DNA from: Thalassobaculum fulvum
GTDB lineage: Bacteria; Pseudomonadota; Alphaproteobacteria; Thalassobaculales; Thalassobaculaceae
NCBI RefSeq assembly: GCF_014652915.1
Contig: NZ_BMZS01000004.1
Location: forward strand, 1-64,000
Reading direction: 5' to 3'
DNA: 64,000 nucleotides
The notes below the pieces were generated by a model. The model had not been told where the DNA came from, did not search any database, and saw only the letters and a program-made list of their open reading frames with translations. Below, piece after piece: positions 50,657 to 59,117 of this stretch (positions are counted from its first letter, which is position 1; every line of letters starts with the position of its first letter). The position numbers and the translations under genes were made by a program.

Positions 50657-51328
50657 TCACCAGCGGTCGCGACGTTGCGACAGCATGACCAGGCGCTCGA
50701 TCTCCTCGCGGACCAGCCGTTCGACCATCGACGGCAGATGCTGGTCCAGCCAGTCCTTCAGCATCGGCCGCATGAGCTCGCGGGTCAGCCGCTCCAGCGT
50801 GACCGCGCCGTTGCCGACCGGCAGTTCCTGGTAGTCCTCGTTGAGCTTGGCCTGAAGCTCGGCGAAAGAATGCACGGTCTCCTGGGCCTGCGACGGTGAA
50901 ACCAGTCCCTCGGGGGCCGGGGCCGGACGCGGGGGTGGCGGCGGAGGAGGGGTATAAACCGGCGCCGGTGCCGCTGCCGGTGCCGGCTCGGGCTGCGGGG
51001 CCGGCTCAGGCTCGTCGCGCCTGTAGCGCTGTTCGTCGAACAGCGGCTCGACCTCCTCCTCCTCTTCGTCCTCGTCCTCCATCTCGGACAGGTCGAGGAC
51101 GTCCTCCTCCTCTTCTTCTTCCTCTTCTTCTTCGTCTTCGGGCTCGGGTTCCGGCTCGGGCTCCGGTTCCGGCTCGGGCTCCGCTTCAGGCTCCGGCTCC
51201 GGCTCCGGTTCAGGCTCGGCCTCCGGCGCCGCCGCCTCCTCTTCCGGCTCGTCGCCGTCCTCGGAAATGATCCGGCGGATAGACGCCAGGATCTCCTCCA
51301 TGGAGGGTTCTTGCGCGGTATCAGTCAT
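50657..51328 (-). CDS. popZ: Pole-organising protein PopZ (DUF2497)
   Basis: PopZ self-assembles into a polar condensate that anchors the centromere (ParB) and recruits cell-cycle regulators; this is established in Caulobacter. The N-terminal partner-binding helix is SMEEILASIRRIISEDG (residues 9-25). The middle is a disordered Pro/Glu/Asp linker (about 26-140), here with long EP repeats and a run of acidic residues. The C-terminal oligomerisation helices include LTRELMRPMLKDWLDQHLP and MVERLVREEIERL. At 223 aa it is longer than the 177-aa Caulobacter protein, the extra length being linker. It sits between tolC and valS, as in Caulobacter. Confidence 0.93.
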   Translation of the reverse strand: MTDTAQEPSMEEILASIRRIISEDGDEPEEEAAAPEAEPEPEPEPEPEAEPEPEPEPEPEPEPEDEEEEEEEEEEDVLDLSEMEDEDEEEEEVEPLFDEQRYRRDEPEPAPQPEPAPAAAPAPVYTPPPPPPPRPAPAPEGLVSPSQAQETVHSFAELQAKLNEDYQELPVGNGAVTLERLTRELMRPMLKDWLDQHLPSMVERLVREEIERLVMLSQRRDRW

Positions 51329-51425
51329 GCTCGAGTGCCCCGCCGACTCGTCCGGAACGGCCGATATCGAATCTGAAGATTACCCGACAAGCCCCTGTCA
51401 GGCCAGAAAGTAGTCGTCGGGTATG

Positions 51426-52817
51426 TCAATTGCCCGGCATCCGGCCGGGAGGCTCGGTACCCCAGAGCTTCCCGGAAACGTCGACGTAGTGCGAGTCGTA
51501 GTCGTAGACCTGGACCGGCAGGTTGAGATCCTGGGCGGTCAGGCGCCCCAGGGCCTGCAGCAGCTGGTAGCTGGCAACCGTGGCGTCGCGCTGCGCCTGC
51601 ACCAGGTTGACCTGACCGTCCAGCAGTTCCTGCTCGGCGTCGAGCACGTCCAGCACGGTGCGCGCGCCGACCGTGGCCTCCTGCTGAACCCCCTCCAGCG
51701 CGATCTCCGAGGACTTCACCTCGGCCTTGAGCGACTCGATCCGGGCCAGCGCGGTCTGATAGGCCTCGAACGCGCTCGCCGCCGAATCGACGACCGCGCG
51801 CCGGGTGTTGTCGACCAGCAGTCGTGCCCGGTTGGCGGTCTCCTTGGTCTGCCGGATCGAGGAGTACTCCGTCCCCTGCTGATAGATCGGGATCGTCAGC
51901 TGCAGCTCCGCCGACAGCGACGTCGTCTCGTTGTCGCCGCCGGAGGTGTCGTAGGTCTTCTGGGCCTGACCGATGAGGTCCAGGGTCGGCATCAGGCCCG
52001 CCTCGGCCTCCTCGACCGCGTGGCGCGCCGAAAGCTCGGTGAACTTCGCCTCGACCAGCGTGAAGTTCTCGCGGACGGCGATGTCCACCGCCTCGTCCCG
52101 CCCGGTCGGCAGGCCGGCGGGGGTCCCGGGTGTCTCGACGCTGCCCGGCACCTGCCCGACGATTCGCTCGAAAGCGACCCGGGCGGTGATCAGGTTGCCC
52201 TCGGCCTGGGTCCGGTCCGATCGGGCCCGCGAGACGCGGGCCTCGGCCTGGGCGACGTCGGTGCGGGTGACTTCGCCGACCCGGAAGCGGTCGCGGGTCG
52301 CCTCCAGTTGCTTCTGGAGCCGGGTCAGGTTGTTGACCTGCAGCTCCAGGGTCGCCTGCTCGCGAAGAACGTTGACGTAGGCGGTGACCGCCTGCAGCAG
52401 GGTCTCCTGCTCGCTGTTGAACAGGTTGGCACGCTGCGCCTGAACGTCGGCTTCCGCGCCGGCGATCGCGGCCCCGAACGCACCGCCCGAGTACAGCGCC
52501 TGACTGACGCTGAGGTTGCCGGTCCGCGGGAAGCTGCTGTCGTCGGTGGTCGTGACGCCCCGCGTCTTGGTGTTCTGGTCCGTAACGCCGAGGCTGAGCG
52601 AGGAACTGACGTTGGGGCGCCAGGACGCTCGCGCCTGCGATACGTTCTCGTCGACCGCCCGCAGCTGGGCGCGCGCCGCCAGCAAGCCCGGGTTGGTCTC
52701 GTAGGTCAGGGCAAGCGCCTCTTCCAAGGTCATCGCCTCTGCCGGCACGAGCCCGGTGCCGGACAGCCAGCCGGCCAGCAGCCCGGCCAGGACAATAGAG
52801 CGACGTTTCATCGGCAT
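51426..52817 (-). CDS. tolC: TolC-family outer membrane efflux/secretion protein
   Basis: A 463-aa outer-membrane channel used by tripartite efflux pumps and type I secretion. A signal peptide (SIVLAGLLAGWLSGTGLVPAEA) is followed by two OEP repeats (MTLEEALALTYETNPGLLAAR and RDEAVDIAVRENFTLVEAKF), each with long coiled-coil hairpins and the amphipathic strands GNLSVSQALYSGG and AELQLTIPIYQQG. The C-terminal GARTVLDVLDAEQELLDGQ is characteristic. It could serve the type I system expected for the DUF4347 protein, but nothing here shows that directly. The start may be 52817 or the ATG two codons later. Confidence 0.94.
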   Translation of the reverse strand: MPMKRRSIVLAGLLAGWLSGTGLVPAEAMTLEEALALTYETNPGLLAARAQLRAVDENVSQARASWRPNVSSSLSLGVTDQNTKTRGVTTTDDSSFPRTGNLSVSQALYSGGAFGAAIAGAEADVQAQRANLFNSEQETLLQAVTAYVNVLREQATLELQVNNLTRLQKQLEATRDRFRVGEVTRTDVAQAEARVSRARSDRTQAEGNLITARVAFERIVGQVPGSVETPGTPAGLPTGRDEAVDIAVRENFTLVEAKFTELSARHAVEEAEAGLMPTLDLIGQAQKTYDTSGGDNETTSLSAELQLTIPIYQQGTEYSSIRQTKETANRARLLVDNTRRAVVDSAASAFEAYQTALARIESLKAEVKSSEIALEGVQQEATVGARTVLDVLDAEQELLDGQVNLVQAQRDATVASYQLLQALGRLTAQDLNLPVQVYDYDSHYVDVSGKLWGTEPPGRMPGN

Positions 52818-52862
52818 GACGGAACAACCCTTCTCGTCACAGGCATGGATCGGCTCGGCGAC

Positions 52863-53519
52863 TCAGAACACGAAGCCCGGCTCGCGCCGGAACCCGGCAA
52901 GCATCGGCGTGCCGGCATCGAACAGGATCCGGCGGCCGATGCGTCCGGCCAGCTTCTCGTACAGCACGGCCTGCCCCGGTCCGACCGCCGTACCGCCCTC
53001 GATCGTCACCAGCCGCCCGCCTTCGGCAAGCTGTGCGAACAGCTCGTCGGGCAGCGTCTCGACCGCGCCGTTCACGAGGATCACGTTGTACGGGGCCTGC
53101 TTGCGGTAGCCGGCCGTCAGCGCCCCCTTCACCAGGGCGGCGTTGTCGATCTCCAGCCCCGACAGAATTCCGTTGCCCTGTTCGACCAGTTCCCCGGCGT
53201 CGTCGACCCCCACCACCGTCGAGGCCAGGCGCGACAGCAGGGCGGTCGCGTAGCCGGTGCCGCACGCGAGGTCGAGCGCGACATCGGCCGGGCCGGGCAT
53301 GGCCGCCTGCAGCAGCCGGGCCAGCACCATCGGCTCGAGCATGTAGCGCCCCTCGCCGATCTCGAGCGCCTCGTCGGTATAGGCGATGCCACGCTTGCCC
53401 TTCGGGACGAACAGCTCGCGCGGGACGCTCTCGAAGGCGGCGATCAGGTCGGGATCGGTCACCTTGTTGGTGCGGATCTGGCTTTCGACCATGTTGAGAC
53501 GGGCAAGGGCGTAGTCCAT
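52863..53519 (-). CDS. Diverged protein-L-isoaspartate O-methyltransferase paralogue
   Basis: A 218-aa PIMT-family protein: MDYALARLNMVESQIRTN, SVPRELFVPKGKRG, VALDLACGTGYATALLSRLA (SAM motif) and GRLVTIEGG. In true Pcm, as at 27344-27997, the substrate loop reads AGQTVSQP. Here it is GEGRYMLEPM, so isoaspartyl repair activity is doubtful. Such paralogues are often placed next to tolC in alphaproteobacteria. The start at 53519 has GAGGGA upstream; the longer frame begins at a TTG. A good promoter lies 50-78 bases upstream. Confidence 0.85.
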   Translation of the reverse strand: MDYALARLNMVESQIRTNKVTDPDLIAAFESVPRELFVPKGKRGIAYTDEALEIGEGRYMLEPMVLARLLQAAMPGPADVALDLACGTGYATALLSRLASTVVGVDDAGELVEQGNGILSGLEIDNAALVKGALTAGYRKQAPYNVILVNGAVETLPDELFAQLAEGGRLVTIEGGTAVGPGQAVLYEKLAGRIGRRILFDAGTPMLAGFRREPGFVF

Positions 53520-53568
53520 CGCTTCCCTCGGCAAGAATCAGGGCCTTCGCGAACCGGCCCGCCCGGGT

Positions 53569-53597
53569 TTTATAGGCATTGCACACGCCGGACACAA
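53569..53597 (-). promoter_or_regulatory. Candidate sigma-70 promoter of the PIMT-tolC genes
   Basis: On the minus strand TTGTGT (53597-53592) and TATAAA (53574-53569) with a 17-base spacer, just upstream of the PIMT paralogue. The remainder of the 267-bp gap up to tRNA-Cys shows no gene. Confidence 0.6.
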
Positions 53598-53786
53598 TTG
53601 GCGGAGCGGCGTTTTATCGTCGCAAACCCCACCGGCCCGGCGCTTCGCGGCCGCACAGATACCGGAACGACACACCCCGAGCCGGCCGCCGGGAGCGTCG
53701 AATCCGCGCCGGTCGGCGCGCCGACCCGCAACTCCCCCTTGCCCCTCGGGGGGCGCTTCGGCTAAGAGGTCGGCTCGCTCGGCGAC

Positions 53787-53860
53787 GGCCCCGTGGCAGA
53801 GTGGTTATGCAGAGGACTGCAAATCCTTGTACATCGGTTCGATTCCGGTCGGGGCCTCCA
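53787..53860 (+). tRNA. tRNA-Cys (anticodon GCA)
   Basis: A 74-nt cloverleaf with encoded CCA. The acceptor stem GGCCCCG pairs perfectly with CGGGGCC, and the discriminator is T as expected for cysteine. The anticodon arm is GAGGA-CTGCAAA-TCCTT (anticodon GCA) and the T-arm CGGTTCGATTCCG. Confidence 0.97.
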
Positions 53861-53942
53861 GCGAGCGAAGCGCAGTGACCGCGGAGTGACATTCTCGGTT
53901 GCGCGACGACCCGGGGCGGCGCTATAGAGGCCGCCTCACTGG

Positions 53943-54017
53943 TCCCGGGTAGCTCAGTGGTAGAGCGAGCGGCTGTTAACCGCTTGGTCGGGGGTTCGAA
54001 TCCCTCCCCGGGAGCCA
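53943..54017 (+). tRNA. tRNA-Asn (anticodon GTT)
   Basis: A 75-nt cloverleaf with encoded CCA. The acceptor stem TCCCGGG pairs with CCCGGGA; the anticodon arm is GCGG-CTGTTAA-CCGC (anticodon GTT); the T-arm contains GGGTTCGAATCCC. It lies 82 bp after tRNA-Cys and is followed by a rho-independent terminator, so the two are probably co-transcribed. Confidence 0.97.
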
Positions 54018-54031
54018 GCTTCCAGACTGTC

Positions 54032-54066
54032 CGGCCCAGGCCTACCGGCCCGGGCCGTTCGTTTTT
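54032..54066 (+). terminator. Rho-independent terminator after tRNA-Cys/tRNA-Asn
   Basis: Stem CGGCCC-A-GGCC, loop TACC, GGCC-C-GGGCCG: ten GC pairs with one A-C mismatch, followed by TTCGTTTTT. It begins 15 bases after the tRNA-Asn CCA and is the clearest intrinsic terminator in the window. Confidence 0.85.
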
Positions 54067-54087
54067 CCGCCGACCGCTGCCGCCCGC

Positions 54088-54717
54088 CTACAGCCGCCGC
54101 ATCGCGTAGACCCGGCCGGGATGCCGGTGGTCGTCGTCGGCCGCCGGCAACGGGAAGTAGGAACCGCTGGTCGCCGCCCGCTCCCACGCGCCCTCGCCGA
54201 CCAGACCGTCGATCGCCGCGCGGAAGCCGCCGGATTCGTAGACCGGGTCGGTGATCGAGACGACGAAGATGCCGCCAGGCCGAAGGACCCGGGCGATCTC
54301 GCCGAACGCCGACGCCGGGGCGTGGCCGACGGTGAACACCCCGGACGCGACCACGCCGGCGAACCCGGCATCCGGCAAGGCGAGCGGCTCTCCCAACGTG
54401 GCGGTCGCCAAGCTGCGATAGCAGCCGCGGGCCTCGGCCCGCCGCAGCATGCCGGGCGACAGGTCGATTCCGGCGATGTCACGGTAGCCCACCAGGGCGA
54501 GCATCCATCCGATCAGGCCGGTGCCGCAGCCGGCATCCAGGACCGGCGCCTCGATGTCGGGCATCAACCGGGCGAACAGGGCGGAAACCACCGCCGGGTT
54601 GGTGTAGCCGGCGGCGCCGACGCTGTCGTCGTACTCGTCCGCCCAGGCGTCGTAGACCTCGGCGAGCTTCGCGGTGTCGTTGCCGGCCGTGTAGACCTTC
54701 TCCAGCCAGTCGGTCAT
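54088..54717 (-). CDS. Class I SAM-dependent methyltransferase (WBSCR27-like)
   Basis: A 209-aa methyltransferase. The N-terminus KLAEVYDAWADEYDDSVGAAGY resembles the WBSCR27/METTL27 group. Motif I is APVLDAGCGTGLIGWMLALV, then DIAGIDLSPGMLRRAEARG and EIARVLRPGGIFVVSITD (post-motif). The start at 54717 has GAGGGAGAG upstream. The substrate is unknown. It is convergent with the tRNA terminator and 46 bp from sixA. Confidence 0.85.
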   Translation of the reverse strand: MTDWLEKVYTAGNDTAKLAEVYDAWADEYDDSVGAAGYTNPAVVSALFARLMPDIEAPVLDAGCGTGLIGWMLALVGYRDIAGIDLSPGMLRRAEARGCYRSLATATLGEPLALPDAGFAGVVASGVFTVGHAPASAFGEIARVLRPGGIFVVSITDPVYESGGFRAAIDGLVGEGAWERAATSGSYFPLPAADDDHRHPGRVYAMRRL

Positions 54718-54763
54718 CGCTCTCTCTCCCTCTCGCATGGATGACGGAAACGAGCGAGCGACC

Positions 54764-55279
54764 CTACACCAGATCCTTCGGGGTTATGAACCGGGTGAGC
54801 CGGGCCCCGCCGGCCGCCAGCGCCGCCCAGGCGCCGTCGAACGCCAGGGTCGCGAGGGCTCCGGTCGAGAACTTGCGGGCCAGGGCCTCGCGCGAGCCCG
54901 GATCGCTGTCCGGTCCGGCCAGCGCCGTGGCAAGGTCCTCCAGGCCCGGATTGTGGCCGACCAGCATCAGGGTCTCGACCGTGTCAGGCACCCGTAGCAG
55001 CGCATCGAGGAGATCGCCCGCCCCGACCTCGTAGAGGTCGCGCCGGGTCTCGACCGCCAGGCGATCCGGCAGGCCGCGCCGCAGCAGCGCGAGGGTGTCG
55101 GCCGTGCGGCGGGCGCTCGAGCACAGCACCAGGTCCGGCGCGATCCCGGACTGCCGCAGGTAGGCGGCCATCGCGGCCGCCGCCCGTTCCCCGCGCTCGG
55201 ACAGCGGGCGGTCGTGGTCCGCGACCCGCAGGTCGTCCCAGCTCGACTTGGCGTGTCGCAGGAGGTGCAGTGTCGGCAC
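54764..55279 (-). CDS. Histidine phosphatase family protein SixA-like
   Basis: A 171-aa histidine-phosphatase (phosphoglycerate-mutase-like) protein. The catalytic RHG-type motif is LHLLRHAKSSW (His8), with LSERGERAAAAMAAYL and LVLCSSARRTADTL (second basic pocket), and VETLMLVGHNPGLEDLA holding the second catalytic His. E. coli SixA removes phosphate from histidine phosphotransfer proteins; whether this relative does so is not known. It starts 3 bp after the stop of the hydrolase-OsmC fusion. Confidence 0.88.
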   Translation of the reverse strand: MPTLHLLRHAKSSWDDLRVADHDRPLSERGERAAAAMAAYLRQSGIAPDLVLCSSARRTADTLALLRRGLPDRLAVETRRDLYEVGAGDLLDALLRVPDTVETLMLVGHNPGLEDLATALAGPDSDPGSREALARKFSTGALATLAFDGAWAALAAGGARLTRFITPKDLV

Positions 55280-55282
55280 GGC

Positions 55283-56509
55283 CTAATCCTTCGGTTCCGC
55301 CCGGGTGACGATCGAGATCGGACCGTGCAGCGTGCGATGCACCGGGCACTTGTCGGCGATCTCGATCAGCCGGGCCCGTTGGTAGTGGTCCAGTGGGCCG
55401 TCGATCGAGATGTGCCGCTCGATCCGGTCCACCATGCCCTCCCTCACCTCGCAGTCGCCGCAGTCCTCGGCGTGGATCCGGTCGTGCGTCAGCCGGGTCT
55501 CCAGGTGGTCGATCCGCCAGCCCTTGCGGGCGGCGTACATCTTCAGGGTCATGTTGGTGCAGGCACCGAGCGCGGCCAGCAGGAAGTCGTACGGTGCCGG
55601 GCCGGTATCGGTGCCACCGACCTTCACCGGCTCGTCGGCGCGCAGCCGGTGGCCGGCCGCGACCACCCATTGCGGGAACGTCCCCTCCCCGGCGTCCACG
55701 ACCGCGACCTCGCCCTCGGCCGAGATCACGTCGACCGCAGGCCCGATCGGCAGGAACCGCTCGGCCCAGCCGGACAGAACGGCGGCGACGTAGGCCGCAT
55801 CCTCGGGCCTGGACAGCAGATGGTCAGCCCGGTCCAGCGACACGAAGCTCTTCGGATGCTTGGCGGCGACGAACAGCCGGGTGGCGTTGTCGATCCCGAC
55901 GACCTGGTCGAGCGGCGCGTGGAAGACCATCAGGTCGCGCCGCAGCCGGCCGACCATCGCTTCCAGCCCGTTGTCCTTGAGGGCGTCGAGGAACGCCCTG
56001 CGGACCCGGAAGCGCCGGCCGGCGAACTCGACCTCGGCCTCGCCGTCGCGCTCGATGTCGGCGATCCGGTCGCCGAGATGATGCAGGACGTGGGCCGGAT
56101 CCGCCGGCGCTCCGATGGTGGCGACGGCCTTCGCTTCCGGAATCCGCTCCGCCGCCGCCAGCACCGCCGCCCCGCCCAGCGAATGACCGATCAGGACGAC
56201 CGGGGCCCGTCTCTCGCGGCGCATCCAGTCGGCCGCCGCCACCAGGTCCTCGACATTCGAGGCGAAGCTGGTGTTGGCGAACTCGCCGTCGCTGTGGCCG
56301 AGGCCGGTGAAGTCGAATCGCAGCACGGCGATGCCGCGCTCCGCCAGACCGGCGGCGATCCGGCGTGCCGCCGCCAGGTCCTTGGAGCAGGTGAAGCAGT
56401 GGGCGAACAGCGCAAAACCGCGGATCGGCCCGAACGGCCGGTCGATCCGGGCCGCCAGGGTATCGCCCAACGCCCCGGTAAAGTTGACACTTTCGCTGCG
56501 CACGGCCAT
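55283..56509 (-). CDS. Alpha/beta hydrolase fused to OsmC domain
   Basis: A 408-aa bifunctional protein. Residues about 1-255 are an alpha/beta hydrolase with FALFAHCFTCSKD, the nucleophile elbow GHSLGGAAVL and a late LDRADHLLSRPEDA that should supply the catalytic His. Residues about 265-408 are an OsmC/Ohr-like domain with both redox cysteines, LGACTNMTLKMYAARKGW and DKCPVHRTL. OsmC proteins reduce organic peroxides; the fused hydrolase might release or process an acyl or peroxy substrate, which is inference. This fusion is known in many proteobacteria. The start at 56509 has GAGG 6 bases upstream. Confidence 0.92.
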   Translation of the reverse strand: MAVRSESVNFTGALGDTLAARIDRPFGPIRGFALFAHCFTCSKDLAAARRIAAGLAERGIAVLRFDFTGLGHSDGEFANTSFASNVEDLVAAADWMRRERRAPVVLIGHSLGGAAVLAAAERIPEAKAVATIGAPADPAHVLHHLGDRIADIERDGEAEVEFAGRRFRVRRAFLDALKDNGLEAMVGRLRRDLMVFHAPLDQVVGIDNATRLFVAAKHPKSFVSLDRADHLLSRPEDAAYVAAVLSGWAERFLPIGPAVDVISAEGEVAVVDAGEGTFPQWVVAAGHRLRADEPVKVGGTDTGPAPYDFLLAALGACTNMTLKMYAARKGWRIDHLETRLTHDRIHAEDCGDCEVREGMVDRIERHISIDGPLDHYQRARLIEIADKCPVHRTLHGPISIVTRAEPKD

Positions 56510-56552
56510 CGTCGACCTCATGAAATGCGGGGCTGGGGCGGATTCTTAACAC

Positions 56553-57098
56553 ATGGCGGTCGAGGAAGATGCCGCCGCGGCCGGATCGCCCGCGATCGAA
56601 GTGCGGCCCGCCGTACCGGCCGACGCCGAGGCGATCGCCCTGCTCTCCCAGGAACTGCTCGCGTTCTACGGCCTGCCGGTTCGCTACCAGCGCTCGTACA
56701 TGAGCCATGTGATCGCCGAGAAGGCGTTTACCGACCCGCCGTCGATCGAGATCCTGATGGCCTTCGAGCGCGGCCAGCCACGGGGTTTTCTCGCGTTTTC
56801 GCAGAACTTCGCAGTCGCCAACTGCCAGACCAGCGTGTTCATCCAGGACCTGTTCGTCACCCGCAAGGCCCGCGCCCTCGGGATCGGCCGGCGGCTGATG
56901 GCCGAACTCGCCCGGATCTGCGTGGCCCGCGGCGTCGGCCAGCTCGATTGGACCGCCGATCCCTGGAACGAGAAGGCCCGCGCCTTCTACGAGGCGATGG
57001 GACCGCTGCTGCGCAGCGACAAGACCTATTACCGGCTGCTGTCGCCCCGGCTGGCGGACCTCGCCGCCGGCGCTCCCCCGACCGCCCGGGGACGCTGA
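56553..57098 (+). CDS. GNAT family N-acetyltransferase
   Basis: A 181-aa acetyltransferase. IEVRPAVPADAEAIALLSQEL opens the GNAT fold, and VFIQDLFVTRKARALGIGRRLMAEL is the acetyl-CoA-binding motif A (RxxGxGR/K in the form RALGIGR). LDWTADPWNEKARAFYEAMG is motif B. The substrate is unknown; the sequence resembles diamine/aminoglycoside-type GNATs only in a general way. It is divergent from the hydrolase-OsmC gene across a 43-bp gap. Confidence 0.87.
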   Translation: MAVEEDAAAAGSPAIEVRPAVPADAEAIALLSQELLAFYGLPVRYQRSYMSHVIAEKAFTDPPSIEILMAFERGQPRGFLAFSQNFAVANCQTSVFIQDLFVTRKARALGIGRRLMAELARICVARGVGQLDWTADPWNEKARAFYEAMGPLLRSDKTYYRLLSPRLADLAAGAPPTARGR

Positions 57099-57120
57099 CA
57101 CGACCGTTCAATCGCGTTCA

Positions 57121-57138
57121 CGGAACGGCTGCGTTCCG
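57121..57138. promoter_or_regulatory. Perfect 7-bp inverted repeat between GNAT and cysK
   Basis: CGGAACG-GCTG-CGTTCCG, 22 bases after the GNAT stop and about 100 bases before cysK. It has no T-tract, so it could be a short terminator stem or an operator for the cysK-sseA-GNAT operon. Confidence 0.4.
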
Positions 57139-57240
57139 GGCTGCGGCCTTTATCGCACCCCGCACCCCGGCTAGGCTCCCTCCCTCGCACCGCGCGCCGC
57201 CCCGCCGGCAAGGGGCCGCCGCGAGGGATGGAGATCGCAG

Positions 57241-58257
57241 ATGGACATACGCAACGGCTTCGTCGGCACGGTCGGCAACACGCCCCTCATCAAGCTGAAA
57301 GCGGCATCGGAACGGACCGGCTGCACGATCCTCGGCAAGGCCGAGTTCCTGAACCCGGGCGGTTCGGTCAAGGACCGGGCGGCGCTCGCCATCATCCAGG
57401 ACGCCGAGGACGCCGGCCGCCTCCGCCCCGGCGGGGTGATCGTCGAAGGGACCGCCGGCAACACCGGGATCGGCCTGGCGCTGGTCGGCAACGCCCGCGG
57501 CTACCGGACCGTGATCGTGATCCCGGAGACCCAGAGCCAGGAGAAGAAGGACATGCTCCGGCTGTGCGGGGCCGACCTCCGGCAGGTGCCGGCGGTGCCG
57601 TACCGCGACCCCGGCAACTACGTGCACGTGTCGCAGCGGATCGCCGAGGAACTGGCGAAGACCGAGCCGAACGGCGCGATCTGGGCCAACCAGTTCGACA
57701 ACACCGCCAACCGCGACGGCCACTACCGGACCACCGGCCCGGAGATCTGGGAGCAGACCGACGGCAAGGTCGACGGCTTCATCTGCTCGGTCGGCACCGG
57801 CGGCACCCTGTGCGGCACCGCCATGGCCCTCAAGGAGCGCAACCGGGACATCGTCATCGGTCTCGCCGATCCGATGGGGTCGGCGATCTACAACCATTTC
57901 GCCCACGGCGAGCTGAAGGCCGAAGGCGGCTCGATCACCGAGGGCATCGGCCAGGGCCGGATCACCAGGAACCTGGAGGGCGCGCCGGTCGACGAGCCGT
58001 TCCAGGTGACCGATTCGGAAATGCTGCCGATTGTGTTCGACCTGCTCAGGCACGAGGGGCTGTGCCTCGGCGGCTCGACCGGGATCAACGTGATGGGGGC
58101 GATCAAGCTGGCCGAGAAGCTCGGCCCCGGGCACACCATCGTCACCATCCTGTGCGACGGCGGAACCCGCTACCAGTCCAAGCTGTTCAACCCGGTGTTC
58201 CTGAAGGAAAAGGGCCTTCCCGTCCCGGAATGGCTCGACGATGGAGATGCGGCATGA
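57241..58257 (+). CDS. cysK: Cysteine synthase A (O-acetylserine sulfhydrylase)
   Basis: A PLP enzyme joining sulfide and O-acetylserine to make cysteine. FLNPGGSVKDRAAL carries the PLP lysine (Lys44), VEGTAGNTGIGLAL is the substrate-binding asparagine loop (family T-S/A-GNTG), and SVGTGGTLCGT is the phosphate-binding loop. At 338 aa it is slightly longer than E. coli CysK, with an insertion around QFDNTANRDGHYRTTGPEIW. The sequence could also serve cystathionine beta-synthase-like chemistry, but CysK is the best call. The stop overlaps sseA (ATGA), tying cysteine synthesis to sulfur transfer. Confidence 0.92.
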   Translation: MDIRNGFVGTVGNTPLIKLKAASERTGCTILGKAEFLNPGGSVKDRAALAIIQDAEDAGRLRPGGVIVEGTAGNTGIGLALVGNARGYRTVIVIPETQSQEKKDMLRLCGADLRQVPAVPYRDPGNYVHVSQRIAEELAKTEPNGAIWANQFDNTANRDGHYRTTGPEIWEQTDGKVDGFICSVGTGGTLCGTAMALKERNRDIVIGLADPMGSAIYNHFAHGELKAEGGSITEGIGQGRITRNLEGAPVDEPFQVTDSEMLPIVFDLLRHEGLCLGGSTGINVMGAIKLAEKLGPGHTIVTILCDGGTRYQSKLFNPVFLKEKGLPVPEWLDDGDAA

Positions 58258-59117
58258 GCGACCCTGTTGCCGGCGGCGTGGTCTCGACCGCCTGGCTGGC
58301 GGACCGCCTGAACGATCCGACGGTCAAGGTGCTCGACGGCACCTATCACCTGCCGACCGCCAAGCGCGACGGCAACGCCGAGTTCCTGGAACGTCACATC
58401 CCGGGCGCGGTACGGTTCGACATCGACGACGTGTGCGATCCCGACGACCCGCTGCCGCACATGATCCCGTCGCCGGATCGGTTCGCCGAGAAGGTCTCGG
58501 CACTCGGCATCGGCAACGGCGACACCGTGGTGGTGTACGACGTCTACGGCCTGCAGAGCGCGGCGCGCACCTGGTGGATGTTCCGGCTGTTCGGGCATGA
58601 CAAGGTGGCCGTGCTGGACGGCGGCATGCCGGCCTGGACCGCCGAGGGCCGTGCCCTGGAATCCGGCCCGGCGAAGGTCGCACCGGCCCGGTTCACCGCC
58701 GGCTTCCGGCCCGAACTGGTGCGCCGGCGCGAGGACGTGCTGGCCAACATCGCCTCGAAGGCCGAGCAGGTCGCCGACGCCCGCTCGGCCGGCCGGTTCA
58801 CCGGCACCGAGCCGGAGCCGCGGGCCGGCATGCGTTCGGGACACATTCCGGGTTCGCGCTCGCTGCCGATCTCCGAGCTGCTCGATCCGGCCACCAAGAC
58901 CGTGCTGCCGAACGAGGGCCTGCGCGCGGCGTTCGACAAGGCCGGCCTCGACCCAAGCAAGCCGATCGTCTCGTCCTGCGGGTCCGGCGTGACCGCCTGC
59001 GTGATCGCGCTCGCCGCCCATCGGCTCGGTCACCCGGGTGTCGCGGTCTACGACGGCTCCTGGTCGGAATGGGGCGGGCGCGACGACACCCCGGTCGAGA
59101 CCGGGCCGGCTGCGTGA
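58254..59117 (+). CDS. sseA: 3-Mercaptopyruvate sulfurtransferase / rhodanese
   Basis: A 287-aa two-domain rhodanese. The first domain has VVSTAWLADRLND and ERHIPGAVRFDIDDVCDP. The second, catalytic one ends in SSCGSGVTACVIALAAHRLG, with active-site Cys242 in the CGSGVTA loop, the form typical of 3-mercaptopyruvate sulfurtransferases rather than thiosulfate rhodaneses. YDGSWSEWG follows. It is translationally coupled to cysK upstream and to a GNAT gene downstream (GTGA), so the three form one operon. Confidence 0.94.
   Translation: MSDPVAGGVVSTAWLADRLNDPTVKVLDGTYHLPTAKRDGNAEFLERHIPGAVRFDIDDVCDPDDPLPHMIPSPDRFAEKVSALGIGNGDTVVVYDVYGLQSAARTWWMFRLFGHDKVAVLDGGMPAWTAEGRALESGPAKVAPARFTAGFRPELVRRREDVLANIASKAEQVADARSAGRFTGTEPEPRAGMRSGHIPGSRSLPISELLDPATKTVLPNEGLRAAFDKAGLDPSKPIVSSCGSGVTACVIALAAHRLGHPGVAVYDGSWSEWGGRDDTPVETGPAA

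Noticed and set aside
51091-51240. Regular short repeats in popZ that look array-like
   Set aside because: They are codon repeats for Glu-Pro and acidic runs in a disordered linker; there are no conserved repeats with unique spacers, so this is not a CRISPR array.
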